Shown one piece after another: positions 1 to 9,023 of a DNA stretch of 64,000 nucleotides. Position numbers and translations under genes: made by a program. The stretch is from a bacterium (GTDB lineage Bacteria; Verrucomicrobiota; Kiritimatiellia; CAIKKV01; CAITUY01): contig JBAXWB010000007.1 of assembly GCA_037128595.1 (NCBI GenBank), positions 32,588-96,587 on the forward strand, read 5' to 3'. Numbering within the stretch: the stretch's first letter is position 1; each line of letters starts with the position of its first letter. A model generated the notes under the pieces. The model had not been told where the DNA came from. It was given only the letters and a program-made list of their open reading frames with translations, and ran no database searches.

Positions 1-1134
1 AACACCGATGAACGGCCTTGGGGTGGCATCGCGGAGAGCGCCGACAAGGGACGTTTCGTCTACGAGTATATCCTGCATAAAAACACGGCTCGCGGCATGG
101 GCGTGTGGGGCCAAGCAATCGCCATCATGAACCTGTTCGATCTCGCGCGCCGGGTTCCCTCGGAGGCCGGCCGTTTCACGCAGGCGGCACGACTGGCGGC
201 GGACTATCTGAAGACGCTGCAGGTGACCGACTTCCGTCTGCCCAAGTCCATCGGAGGTTTCCGCGAGTGCACCCCGCAAACCCCCGAAAGTTACCCCCGC
301 GACGCCGTGACCGGCGGGTTCGGGCTCTGCAGGCTGTTCAAGGAGACGCAGGAACAGGAATGGCTCGACCGCGCCAAAATGTTCGCCGACTGGTGGATCC
401 TTCACGGGACCGATGCCAATGGTTGGCCGTTTATCACGTTTCATATCGATAAACAACACGGGCACAATCACGCCATGCAGACCTTCGGAGAAGAAGATAG
501 CGGCGCCGAGATGGTTAAGGGCGATTGGCAGGCCGGCTCGGCCATCTTCTTCTACCAGTTGTACAAACTCACGGGCGAGGCACGTTACATCGAGCAGGGA
601 TTCGACCCGCTGATCCGTGGGCTCGCTCGGATTTATGAGGAAAACCGGGGTAAACCCGTGGTCGATGGATTCCACGGCGTCGTCCCGATCAGCCATGGCA
701 ACGACGATTTTGCACTCGTGGCGCTGGTGTGCGCCTATCGCCTCACGCATGAGCAGCGCCTGCTCGATCTGCTCTTGGAGCGTATCGCGGCGCAGAACCG
801 GCTGATGGACGAGGACGGTTCCTATCCGAGTTTCGGCGGCACATTTGTATCAGGTATCAACAACCTGGAATTCCTGAAGTTGGTGGAGACCGAAAAACTC
901 AATCTCGATATCCGCGAGGTCGAGCGCTGCGTGCGCCAGACGGCGAAATTCGGTCTGACCCTACAGGTCAAGGAAGGCACAGACCTCCGGCAACTGGGCG
1001 GATTGTACGGCCAATCCAGCCACGATGTGGCGAGGACCTGGATCCACCAGCGTTCCACCGCCTACAGCATTAACTTCTATCTCCGCCTCGCAAGCGAGCA
1101 GGAGATTTCAACCTTGAGTAGTTTTGGATGGTAA
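1..1134 (+). CDS. Alpha/alpha-toroid carbohydrate-active protein, 5' partial
   Basis: The frame is open from the first base, so the gene begins outside the window; the ATG at 97 is internal to the open frame and probably not the start. The visible protein of about 378 residues is almost wholly helical, with repeated helix pairs (LARLAADYLKTL-like, AKMFADWWILHG, LLDLLLERIAAQNR) and Trp/Gly/His-rich loops. This is the look of an (alpha/alpha) toroid, as in AGE epimerases and GH88/GH105-type enzymes. No catalytic signature lets me choose a family. It overlaps the next gene by 7 nt, and that neighbour is also a toroid protein, so they are probably co-translated and act on the same sugar. A role in glycan or uronate metabolism is inferred from context. 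Confidence 0.7.
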   Translation, partial: NTDERPWGGIAESADKGRFVYEYILHKNTARGMGVWGQAIAIMNLFDLARRVPSEAGRFTQAARLAADYLKTLQVTDFRLPKSIGGFRECTPQTPESYPRDAVTGGFGLCRLFKETQEQEWLDRAKMFADWWILHGTDANGWPFITFHIDKQHGHNHAMQTFGEEDSGAEMVKGDWQAGSAIFFYQLYKLTGEARYIEQGFDPLIRGLARIYEENRGKPVVDGFHGVVPISHGNDDFALVALVCAYRLTHEQRLLDLLLERIAAQNRLMDEDGSYPSFGGTFVSGINNLEFLKLVETEKLNLDIREVERCVRQTAKFGLTLQVKEGTDLRQLGGLYGQSSHDVARTWIHQRSTAYSINFYLRLASEQEISTLSSFGW

Positions 1135-2474
1135 ACGGTATGACTAATGCCCACTCCTATGCCAATTGGCAACCTTTGTTGCTGGAAAGCATCACGGTCG
1201 ACACGCTCCGTTCGGATGCCTACCGCCAGTTCATTCTCAACACCACCATCACACCCGGTTGCCGATTACTGCTGCAGCGCCACCGTCGCCATCCCGATTG
1301 GCCCTACGTCGAAACCAAGTTCAATCCAAATACCGGCCTCGATCTTCCCGAGACCGCTTACGGGAGAGTGTATGCCTGGTTCCTCGGGCGCGGCAGTGAA
1401 GCAATGGACGTGCATCTGGCCTGGCTCGATCGCGTTGAGTCGCTGACAGCCGACGAGCGTGACGCGATCCGTGATCTCTTTTCCCTATGGAGGGGCAACA
1501 TGACGGATGCATTGCTCAAGATTGCCGGACAAAACAGCGGCCGTATCCCCTTCCGTGTCAATCGCGAACTGAATGGTATCGATGCCACAGGCCGGCTAAA
1601 GCCCGCCGATCCCGCCATGACCGGCGCCGGTGACATCTTCGCCGTCAAGGGGTTGATTTCCAACCGGAACCCGGTGGCCCAGGCACACGCCATGGCGTTG
1701 TTCCGGCGTACCGTCAACCTGATCCGTTTGGACCGTTTTGAGATTGAACAGTCCGTCCAGCCCGCAGGGCGCAGTCACGGACCGCGCATGCTGATGCAGG
1801 GTGTAGGCTCCTGTATCAGTCGCAAAGCCCTGGACCCAGTCCACCGCGAAGAGGCGCTGGAAGTTGCGGCCCTATTCCTGGGCGAGGTGCTTGATGCGCA
1901 CTATGATCCGGCAACCTGTCTGTTTTCCGAATATGTCGACCCTGTAAATGGCTCGCGCGGCACCCTGCTCGACCCGGGCCACGCCACTGAACTGGTCGGC
2001 CTCGGACTCGGAATGGTCGAACGCCTCACCCGGTCAGGCTCAGGTTGCCGCCACGCCGGCTTGCTCGCCCGCGCCAAACATGAGTTACCGCAGTTGCTAT
2101 TGAGTGCCACTTCGCTCGGTTTCAATCCCTGCCACCCCGGTATGTTCAAGGCGGTGGATAACCGCAACGGCGAACCGCTGGACAGCAGCATGCCCTGGTG
2201 GAATCTGCCCGAGACCATGCGCGCGGCAGTGCGGGCCGTGGCCATCGCTGAGACGGAGGCGCTCCGTACTCAGTGCCTTGAGGTATTCCGCCTTTGCCAC
2301 AATGCGTATTTCACAAACTACCTCAACCGGGATAACATGTTATTTCCGTATCAGTCGTTGGACGGCAAAACAGGAAAGGTCACAGATGTCGTACCGGCGG
2401 TGCCGGAGGGCGATCCCCTCTATCACGCCAACGGCGCGTTTCTGGATATGCTTGAAGTCATTGAACACTTGTAA
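1128..2474 (+). CDS. N-acylglucosamine 2-epimerase (AGE)-like protein
   Basis: The 448-residue protein is mostly helical. Its central segment LLDPGHATELVGLGL matches the conserved PGH..E region of the AGE/cellobiose 2-epimerase superfamily, whose members isomerise or hydrolyse sugars in an (alpha/alpha)6 barrel. An N-terminal YGRVYAWFLGRG stretch also fits. Length is typical for the family. Start candidates are the ATG at 1128, overlapping the previous stop, and the ATG at 1140; neither has a strong Shine-Dalgarno sequence. There is no signal peptide, so it is probably cytoplasmic. It sits in a compact + strand operon with the amidohydrolase, UroD-like and PIG-L genes. The substrate is unknown. 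Confidence 0.7.
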   Translation: MVNGMTNAHSYANWQPLLLESITVDTLRSDAYRQFILNTTITPGCRLLLQRHRRHPDWPYVETKFNPNTGLDLPETAYGRVYAWFLGRGSEAMDVHLAWLDRVESLTADERDAIRDLFSLWRGNMTDALLKIAGQNSGRIPFRVNRELNGIDATGRLKPADPAMTGAGDIFAVKGLISNRNPVAQAHAMALFRRTVNLIRLDRFEIEQSVQPAGRSHGPRMLMQGVGSCISRKALDPVHREEALEVAALFLGEVLDAHYDPATCLFSEYVDPVNGSRGTLLDPGHATELVGLGLGMVERLTRSGSGCRHAGLLARAKHELPQLLLSATSLGFNPCHPGMFKAVDNRNGEPLDSSMPWWNLPETMRAAVRAVAIAETEALRTQCLEVFRLCHNAYFTNYLNRDNMLFPYQSLDGKTGKVTDVVPAVPEGDPLYHANGAFLDMLEVIEHL

Positions 2475-2495
2475 CTTGATCAAGAAAAATTACCC

Positions 2496-3488
2496 ATGAA
2501 AATACCCATCGTTGACTGTCACAATCATCTGCTTTGCACCGAGGATCTGGACGTGTTTGGCGAAGTGGCGAAACGCGTGCCGCTGGAGGGGTTTACCATT
2601 CTCAGCCTGCCGGTCACATCGCAGGAACAGGCGGACTCATTGCCGTTGGCGTATCAGGCCAAGCGACGTTTCCCGGAACAGGCCTACATTTACGGGGCCT
2701 GGAATCATACCGAGCGGCTTTCGAAACACCCGGATGCAGTCCCATCGCTGGCGGCGCAAGTGCGCGCACAGGCAATCTGCGGCGTGGACGGCTGGAAGAT
2801 CATAGAGTCCAAACCCGATTTGCGACGGAGTCTTGGCGAAGCGCTTGACGGCCCCTATTTTGCTGAAGGGTTGGCGGCATTGGAAAAATTCAATCTGCCG
2901 GTGCTGTGGCATGTTGCCGACCCGGAGACATTCTGGGATCCGGCCACCACGCCGGCATGGGCACTATCCCGCAACTGGGGATATGGGCTAGGATTCCCCT
3001 CCAAGGAATCGCTCTACGCCGAAGTGGAGCGCGTGCTCGACCGACATCCCCGGTTGCGCGTGGTCTTCGCGCACTTCTACTTCCTCAGCGCCGACCTTGA
3101 CCGTGCCGCGCGTTTCCTGTCGGCCCACCCTCACGTGGGCTTCGACCTGGCGCCCGGAGTTGAATTTTTCTATAACCTCTCGCGTGATCGCGACCAGGCC
3201 CGCGACTTCTTCATCCGTCATGCCGACCGCATCTACTTCGGCACCGACGCGGGTCTGATGCGCGGCGCACCGGTCACCAGTGTGGAAGCCCGGATCCGGC
3301 TGGTGTGGCGCTTTCTTGCCACGGGTGATACGTTCCGGGTTCCGGCGGACGCCGATTTCCTGCTTGGCCCGCCGGAGGATGGCATCATCCGTGGCCTGGA
3401 CTTACCCTCGCCGGTCCTGGAACGTATCCTTGCCGCCAACTTTCGTGAACGTGTGGGCCCGCACCCGAAACCGCTGGAGAACGCCTGA
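2496..3488 (+). CDS. Amidohydrolase-2 family TIM-barrel protein
   Basis: The 330-residue protein begins with the metal-binding motif DCHNHLL (His9 and His11). It carries a later VFAHFY segment and the C-terminal GTDAG motif, which together supply the His/Asp ligands of amidohydrolase-superfamily TIM barrels. Amidohydrolase-2 proteins are hydrolases, decarboxylases or lactonases acting in the cytoplasm. The gene lies 21 nt after the AGE-like gene and 2 nt before a UroD-like gene, which points to one operon. A role as lactonase or hydrolase on an unusual sugar is inference from the neighbours only. Confidence 0.8.
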   Translation: MKIPIVDCHNHLLCTEDLDVFGEVAKRVPLEGFTILSLPVTSQEQADSLPLAYQAKRRFPEQAYIYGAWNHTERLSKHPDAVPSLAAQVRAQAICGVDGWKIIESKPDLRRSLGEALDGPYFAEGLAALEKFNLPVLWHVADPETFWDPATTPAWALSRNWGYGLGFPSKESLYAEVERVLDRHPRLRVVFAHFYFLSADLDRAARFLSAHPHVGFDLAPGVEFFYNLSRDRDQARDFFIRHADRIYFGTDAGLMRGAPVTSVEARIRLVWRFLATGDTFRVPADADFLLGPPEDGIIRGLDLPSPVLERILAANFRERVGPHPKPLENA

Positions 3489-3490
3489 CC

Positions 3491-4588
3491 ATGACATCTA
3501 AAGAACGTTTCAGATTGGTAATGCAGCGACAGCTTCCGGATCGGATGCCGGTGGACATGTTATGGCCAAGGAATGAAACCACACGCGCCCTGATGGAGCA
3601 CTTCGGCGTGGACACGATCCACGACATTCATCGTAAATTGGGCGTAGATTTTGTGTGGACTGGACCGGATGCGCAATTCCCGGAGTTTGCCGCAAAATGC
3701 AATGGAGAACTCACGGGCGATGCGCCCGGAGCCGGGAATGCCTACATTTTTCATGATCGCGACACCTTTGAGGATGCCTGGGGTATCGTCCAGAGGGTAG
3801 GTGCGGACGGGAAGTATGTCGGCTGGGTGGGCGGCCCCCTGGTTGGCAAGGAAACCCTGGAAGGATGGTCGCTGCCGACCACGAAGTGGGCCAGCGTGGA
3901 GGCCGTCAGGCAGAAATTTGCCGCCTACCCGGATCAGGTCATCATCGCTTCCGTATCCAACCCGTACAAAACCGCCTGGCATATTTGCGGATACGAGCAT
4001 TTCATGCTGATGATGGCGCTGGATCCGAATTTTGTGCATGAACTCTATGAGCATCTATTTGCGTGGGAGACCGAACGGGCGGTCCTGGCGGCGCGGGCGG
4101 GCGCGGACATCATCGCCGTTGTGGGAGACGTCGCCGGCAGCAATGGCCCCATGTTTTCCATTGAGATGTGGAGGGAATTTATCCAGCCCGGTTTCCAGAA
4201 GATGATCAGGAGCATCAAGGCGGCCAATCCCGAATCCACTATTTTCTTCCATTCCGATGGAGAGTTGAAATCCATGATTCCCGCCTTCATCGAGACCGGG
4301 ATTGAAATTTTGAATCCAATTGAATCCAATTGCATGGATCCCGCCGCCTTAAAACGGGAGTTCGGTGCTAAGATCGCCTTCCATGGCGCGATTTCCGTGC
4401 AGAAGACCATTCCGAATGGGACGGTGGCAGATGTCAAAAATGAAGTCTATGAACGCATCCGGACGGTGGGCTATAACGGCGGCTATATGGTGAGCAACGA
4501 GAATAGTTTTCCATATGATGCACCGCTAGAGAATGTGCTGGCCATGTATGAGGCAGTACACGATTTCAATTACCAGTCATTACGCTGA
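3491..4588 (+). CDS. Uroporphyrinogen decarboxylase-like (UroD/MtaA/CmuA) methyltransferase family protein
   Basis: The 365-residue protein starts with MTSKERFRLVMQ followed by DRMPVD, the usual N-terminus of UroD-superfamily proteins. It carries FFHSDGE and a GIEILNPIES segment typical of the MtaA/CmuA-like branch. True heme UroD is unlikely because there are no tetrapyrrole genes nearby and the position is inside a sugar operon. Family members outside heme synthesis transfer methyl groups from corrinoids. PVC bacteria encode many such paralogues next to sugar genes with undefined roles. The start is 2 nt after the amidohydrolase stop. A second full-length paralogue lies at 12930-14180 and a fragment at 10258-10502. 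Confidence 0.8.
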   Translation: MTSKERFRLVMQRQLPDRMPVDMLWPRNETTRALMEHFGVDTIHDIHRKLGVDFVWTGPDAQFPEFAAKCNGELTGDAPGAGNAYIFHDRDTFEDAWGIVQRVGADGKYVGWVGGPLVGKETLEGWSLPTTKWASVEAVRQKFAAYPDQVIIASVSNPYKTAWHICGYEHFMLMMALDPNFVHELYEHLFAWETERAVLAARAGADIIAVVGDVAGSNGPMFSIEMWREFIQPGFQKMIRSIKAANPESTIFFHSDGELKSMIPAFIETGIEILNPIESNCMDPAALKREFGAKIAFHGAISVQKTIPNGTVADVKNEVYERIRTVGYNGGYMVSNENSFPYDAPLENVLAMYEAVHDFNYQSLR

Positions 4589-4594
4589 CCCAAA

Positions 4595-5314
4595 ATGTTT
4601 AAGACCATGACAGATGTGTTTCCCGCCACCATCCCGTCCTTGACGTGGCCCTCAATGTTGAGACTGTTTGTGCTCGCCCCACACCCGGACGACTTCGACG
4701 CGATCGGCGTCACCTTACGCTTCTTTCACCAGCGGGGTTGCGCGATCCAGGTCGCCGTGGTAAGTGGCAGCGCCAGCGGCGTACTTGATGAATTCTGGGC
4801 CGGACATGACGCCAAGGTCTCAGCGAGAGAGCAGGAACAGCGTGCGAGTATACGTTTCTTTGGCCTGCCGGATGACCATCTTGTCTTTCTGCGGCTTCCC
4901 GAAGATGCCACGGGTGATCCCGTCGAAAGTCCCGAAAACGAGGCAGTCATCCGCCAGGCACTGCTGTCGGCGCGGCCCGACATCGTGTTTCTGCCGCATG
5001 GTGCCGACACCAATGTGGGTCATCAACGGGTGTACGCGATGTTCCGACGCGCTGCGCCGGGAACAACCGGTTTCTATATTCGCGACCCGAAGACGGTAAC
5101 CTTCAAGACAGATTTACTGATGCCGTTCAATGAGGAAGATGCGGAATGGAAGCGGAAATTATTGCTGCATCATCAATCCCAGGAGCACCGTAATCGAATA
5201 TTACGCGGGTATGGGTTTGATGATCGCATTCTGGATGTCAATCGCCGTATTGCCATGGAACAAGCCTGCGAAGAGCCCTACGCCGAAGCGTTTTCATTGT
5301 CAGGTTCAGGTTGA
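4595..5314 (+). CDS. PIG-L/LmbE family deacetylase
   Basis: The 239-residue protein carries the PIG-L zinc-binding motif in the form APHPDDFDAIG (residues 28-38). The downstream HGADTNVGHQRV segment supplies the third histidine. PIG-L enzymes are zinc-dependent N-deacetylases acting on GlcNAc-type or related substrates. The start at 4595 has an in-frame ATG alternative at 4607, so the first residues are uncertain. It is the last gene of the first + strand operon; the next gene is 116 nt away behind its own operator-like site. Deacetylation of an N-acetylated sugar released upstream in the pathway is plausible but inferred. Confidence 0.8.
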   Translation: MFKTMTDVFPATIPSLTWPSMLRLFVLAPHPDDFDAIGVTLRFFHQRGCAIQVAVVSGSASGVLDEFWAGHDAKVSAREQEQRASIRFFGLPDDHLVFLRLPEDATGDPVESPENEAVIRQALLSARPDIVFLPHGADTNVGHQRVYAMFRRAAPGTTGFYIRDPKTVTFKTDLLMPFNEEDAEWKRKLLLHHQSQEHRNRILRGYGFDDRILDVNRRIAMEQACEEPYAEAFSLSGSG

Positions 5315-5336
5315 CTCAAATGGTCAGCGGTTGAGA

Positions 5337-5354
5337 CGTGTTACCGTGTACATA
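5337..5354 (+). promoter_or_regulatory. Putative operator, copy 1 of an 18-bp shared site
   Basis: The sequence CGTGTTACCGTGTACATA is repeated exactly, in the same orientation relative to the downstream gene, at 23476-23493. Here it ends 75 nt before the ATG of the secreted GH123-like gene; the other copy ends 71 nt before its gene. The core TGTTACCGTGTACA is an imperfect palindrome of the kind bound by LacI or GntR family repressors. A TTGACA hexamer follows at 5369-5374 with only a poor -10. No regulator gene is present in the window. Confidence 0.6.
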
Positions 5355-5429
5355 TTAGCAACTGTTGATTGACAGCACCTGTTATGAATGATAAGTTGAA
5401 TAGATAACTATTCAACAGGAGCAAGCAGA

Positions 5430-8400
5430 ATGATTAACAAAACCTCGTATTCTATCGTGATGACAAGCCCTTCCACGGGAACCGCCCTGCGCTGGATGGG
5501 GCGGATGATGGCCTTGATACTGTTGACGGCCGGCGTTCCGCTGCTGGCAGGCGAAAACCTGGTGCAGAATCCTTCGTTCGAGACAGTTAATCCGGCCGAC
5601 CCCAACGGTCAGATTTTTGAGAATTGGGAACACAATATACCCGAACCGCCGGCCGCTAAATATATCAGTTCCATTGCGCACAGTGGTGCGCATTCCTGCC
5701 TGCTCGTTGGCGATGTGCTTTCGAAAACCGGAATTTACACTCCGGATAAAGCATTCTTGAAGCCCGGTCCCGGCCGTTATCGATCCCAGTTCTATCTTCG
5801 CGGCATGGATCTCGGGATTGGTGAATACGGCGGCGCGGAGTTTTTTTCCTGTGGGCCCGAGGGCAAATTCTTCGGATTCAAAAAGACCGGAAACTTCGGC
5901 TGGACCCCGTTGACTTACGTCTTTGATATCAAACCCGGACCGGTCACCCCGTTCCGAATTCGGATCGGGTTGACCGGCGGCGGACGGCTGTGGGTGGACG
6001 ATGCCTCGGTTGAGAAAGTGGACGAGTCGGTCGCACTGACACCTGAGCCAGTCTGGGGGGATGAAGAAGCGCCAATCAAACCGACAGGTCCGCTAGGCGT
6101 GAATCCGATCCGTTGCTCCACTTGTCTTTACCTGAACAATAACGCCAATAAGGCCTGTTTTGCCTGCGGCGCCGAACTGCTTCACAATACGACCCTGCAA
6201 CATAAAGACCTTCCCAAGGAAAAAGTTATCGCAGAATTTGCCAATGGATCGATCGCGCCATTTCTCAAAGGCAATGATCTGCAGGTCAGTTACACCACCA
6301 ATCACGTAGCAAATGGCAAGGGCGGCATCTCCGTTGAGAAGACGTTCATTGCATTAAACGGTTCATTTGACTGGTCGGAATACAACAATCTGTGCTTCGA
6401 AGCCTATAATGAATCTGACAAGCCGGCCCCAGTCGAATTGACGGTGAGAGATGCGTTGTCCCACGGCTATTGGGGACAGGCCAACATCACCAGCGTCATT
6501 CTCCCCGGCCAGAGCACGGTCCGTATTCCCGTCAATACTTACAGGGGCGAAAAGGCACGGCCCGGAAGCATGCTCCTGCTGGATCAGATCAAGGGTCTGG
6601 TTCTTCGCGTGGTCGAAGGCAAGGCGGTGCTTAGTAATTTCCGGCTCGAGCGCGTTGAGCCCCCCGCCACGTTTGACGAACTCAATGCATTTAAGGTCGG
6701 CACGTTTAACTCGCCCAGCCTACCCGGATTCACTTTGGTGACCGCACGCACGCAGTACGATCCGCTGCGTGGGTTTGGCTGGGTCGATGCGATCGCCTGG
6801 CGGGCTATGAACGTCCTGCAGCCCGACCCGCTCGTGCAGTCCTTTGCGTGCATGACTCAGGGTAAATTCCGGATGGATCTTCCCAATGGGAAATATCACG
6901 TTGTCTACTGTATCGAATCGCCCGGCGGTTACTGGGGCGAGGCGCAGACCTATAATGCACGCCAGGTGACGTGCAACGGTCAAGTTGTGCTAGACGAGAA
7001 GCAGGACTTTGGGAAGTTCCTCGGCCGATATTTCCGTAACGCCCACCTGGAAGACATGCCCGGAGAGGACGTGTTTGCACAATACGTGCAGGCAACCTGC
7101 CCGGCGCGCGAGTTCGACGCCACGGTCACGAACGGCAAACTGGAAATCGGATTCAAAGGCGAGTCCTGGGCCAACAGTCTCTCCTACCTTGTGGTTTATC
7201 CGGAAGCCAAGGCGTCGCAGGGCAAGCGCTTCATGGATTCGGTGACGCAGATGCGCCGGGACATATTCAATACCGGCTACAAGCAGATTGAGCCCAAGCG
7301 ATCCGACGTGCCCAAGACAGACTATGTGGTGTTCACGCGACCGCTGGATGTCCCGGTCAATGCCTACGATGGGCCTGCAACAAACGAGATTCTGGAAGCC
7401 AATGCCATGCTGCAACTGAGCGTTGCCGGAAGTGAGGAATCGGCGCTGATTCTGGCGGTGCAGCCGTCGTCCGCGCCGCTGGGCGCGATGGACTTGGCGA
7501 TTTCGGCATTTGTAAACAAGAAAGGTCAGACGCTCGATCCGTCCTGCTTCGAGCCTGGTTGGATTGACTATCGCCTTTCGCGCGTTGAGATGGATGGGAG
7601 CGTCTATACCGTCTCGCCACGCTACTGGCACCCCACCCCGGCGCCGGCCGCCCCCGGCGTCACCCGTTGCTTCTGGGTCCGCACCCATACGCCGGCAGGC
7701 GCCATTCCTGGAAAATACAGTGGTACGATCACGATCCGTCCCGCCAGCGGAAAAGCCCGGTCGATACCGGTGGTCATCAATGTGCTTCCGTTCGATTTGG
7801 ATCCCATCACCGATGTGGCGGTTGGGCCAATTGGTTCATCGATCAGCGTCTCATTCATGGGCAATCCCACAGCCAAAGTATGGAACGACAAACTGGAGGA
7901 GAAGATCCTGGATGCCATCGCCCAGACCGGCTCGACCACCTTGACCGGTTTACCTTCACTCAAAGCCAAGGCGTCGCAGGGCAAGGTCGAACTGGACACC
8001 GCCCTGGCCGACAAGGAAATGGAGTTACTGCGCGCCAAGGGGTTCACGATGCCCATCATTACCTATGGCGCAGAAGGTGCGAACCTGGGATACCGAATCT
8101 ATGGCAGTGGCTCCGGGCCCGATGAGACCGCGGCCAAGAATGCAGGATTCTCCAATGTCGGGGAATACCTGAAGGCGCTCTATACGGCCATCGACCAGCA
8201 TGCTGCGGAACACCATTGGCTTCCGGTGGTATGGAATCTTTGTGACGAACCGCTTGCCGGCGAATCGCTCAACAATTCCACAGCCAATGCCCAGGCCCAT
8301 CACGAGGCGGTTGCGGGTCTGAAACTCACCACCTGCGGGGGGTTCACCTCCATGGAGGGGGACCCGAAGCAAGTTCACGCCGGCTTGCTCAAGGCCCTGC

Positions 8401-8912
8401 CAATGTCGATTCTCAATGGTCACGATGCAAATGCCATTGAGCTGGTTAAATCAGCCGGCAATCAGTGGGCGTTCTATAACGGCGCTTCTCGCTGGACCTA
8501 CGGGCGCTATCTGAAATCGCTTGTAACCAAATACCAGTGCGCTGCACGAGTCTCCTGGCATTTCAACGTGGTAGCCGGTGATCCCTACTACGCGCTGGAC
8601 TGTCGCGAGGACGATTACTGCTGGTACAATACCGACGAACAGCAGACGATGGTGCCGTCCATGCTCGTAATGCGTCACATCCTGCCGGGACTCAACGATT
8701 ACCGCTACCTTTCGACGCTACAGCGGTTGATCAAGGAAAAGTCGTCGCACCCGGCCGCTGCGGCGGCGCAGAAAGTTTTTTACGAGCAGATGGTCGTGCA
8801 GCCGGGCGGCGATCGCTACCCCGAGAAGAAACTGGGTGCTGATGGTCTGGCGGCACGTTTCGCTCAGGACCGACAGCAGGTTGCGCAGGCGATTTGTGAC
8901 CTGATCAAGTAA
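5430..8912 (+). CDS. Large secreted GH123/DUF4091-like glycoside hydrolase with carbohydrate-binding domains and an embedded zinc ribbon
   Basis: The 1160-residue protein has a long, basic, hydrophobic N-terminus (residues 20-40) that looks like a Sec signal, followed by an ENLVQNPSFE segment typical of carbohydrate-binding beta-sandwiches. Residues about 225-250 contain CSTC and CFAC pairs forming a small zinc ribbon, unexpected in an exported protein. A second beta-sandwich region precedes a segment with GKYSGTITI and a TIM-barrel part with VWNLCDEP and a late MRHILPGLNDYRYL. That arrangement fits GH123/DUF4091-like proteins, some of which are beta-N-acetylgalactosaminidases. The start has a good ribosome site (AACAGGAGC, 10 nt upstream). 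It is the first gene behind the shared operator. The exact substrate is unknown. Confidence 0.75.
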   Translation: MINKTSYSIVMTSPSTGTALRWMGRMMALILLTAGVPLLAGENLVQNPSFETVNPADPNGQIFENWEHNIPEPPAAKYISSIAHSGAHSCLLVGDVLSKTGIYTPDKAFLKPGPGRYRSQFYLRGMDLGIGEYGGAEFFSCGPEGKFFGFKKTGNFGWTPLTYVFDIKPGPVTPFRIRIGLTGGGRLWVDDASVEKVDESVALTPEPVWGDEEAPIKPTGPLGVNPIRCSTCLYLNNNANKACFACGAELLHNTTLQHKDLPKEKVIAEFANGSIAPFLKGNDLQVSYTTNHVANGKGGISVEKTFIALNGSFDWSEYNNLCFEAYNESDKPAPVELTVRDALSHGYWGQANITSVILPGQSTVRIPVNTYRGEKARPGSMLLLDQIKGLVLRVVEGKAVLSNFRLERVEPPATFDELNAFKVGTFNSPSLPGFTLVTARTQYDPLRGFGWVDAIAWRAMNVLQPDPLVQSFACMTQGKFRMDLPNGKYHVVYCIESPGGYWGEAQTYNARQVTCNGQVVLDEKQDFGKFLGRYFRNAHLEDMPGEDVFAQYVQATCPAREFDATVTNGKLEIGFKGESWANSLSYLVVYPEAKASQGKRFMDSVTQMRRDIFNTGYKQIEPKRSDVPKTDYVVFTRPLDVPVNAYDGPATNEILEANAMLQLSVAGSEESALILAVQPSSAPLGAMDLAISAFVNKKGQTLDPSCFEPGWIDYRLSRVEMDGSVYTVSPRYWHPTPAPAAPGVTRCFWVRTHTPAGAIPGKYSGTITIRPASGKARSIPVVINVLPFDLDPITDVAVGPIGSSISVSFMGNPTAKVWNDKLEEKILDAIAQTGSTTLTGLPSLKAKASQGKVELDTALADKEMELLRAKGFTMPIITYGAEGANLGYRIYGSGSGPDETAAKNAGFSNVGEYLKALYTAIDQHAAEHHWLPVVWNLCDEPLAGESLNNSTANAQAHHEAVAGLKLTTCGGFTSMEGDPKQVHAGLLKALPMSILNGHDANAIELVKSAGNQWAFYNGASRWTYGRYLKSLVTKYQCAARVSWHFNVVAGDPYYALDCREDDYCWYNTDEQQTMVPSMLVMRHILPGLNDYRYLSTLQRLIKEKSSHPAAAAAQKVFYEQMVVQPGGDRYPEKKLGADGLAARFAQDRQQVAQAICDLIK

Positions 8913-9023
8913 AGATTGACGGTTTTATGTTGGAGCAAATGACCGGAGGGAACCGCCGGCCCCAGTGGGAATGGAACGAAATGGAGCCGACCGTCCTCGG
9001 CCGGTAGGTAGCAGGAGATCGAG

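Noticed and set aside
4315..4335. Short tandem AATTGAATCC repeat in the first UroD-like gene
   Set aside because: It encodes the conserved NPIESN-type region of the family, so coding constraint explains it.
6990..7688. 232-residue leftward reading frame inside the GH123-like gene
   Set aside because: It lies fully opposite a well-supported gene, is Arg/His-rich and has no ribosome site; it is a shadow of codon usage on the other strand.
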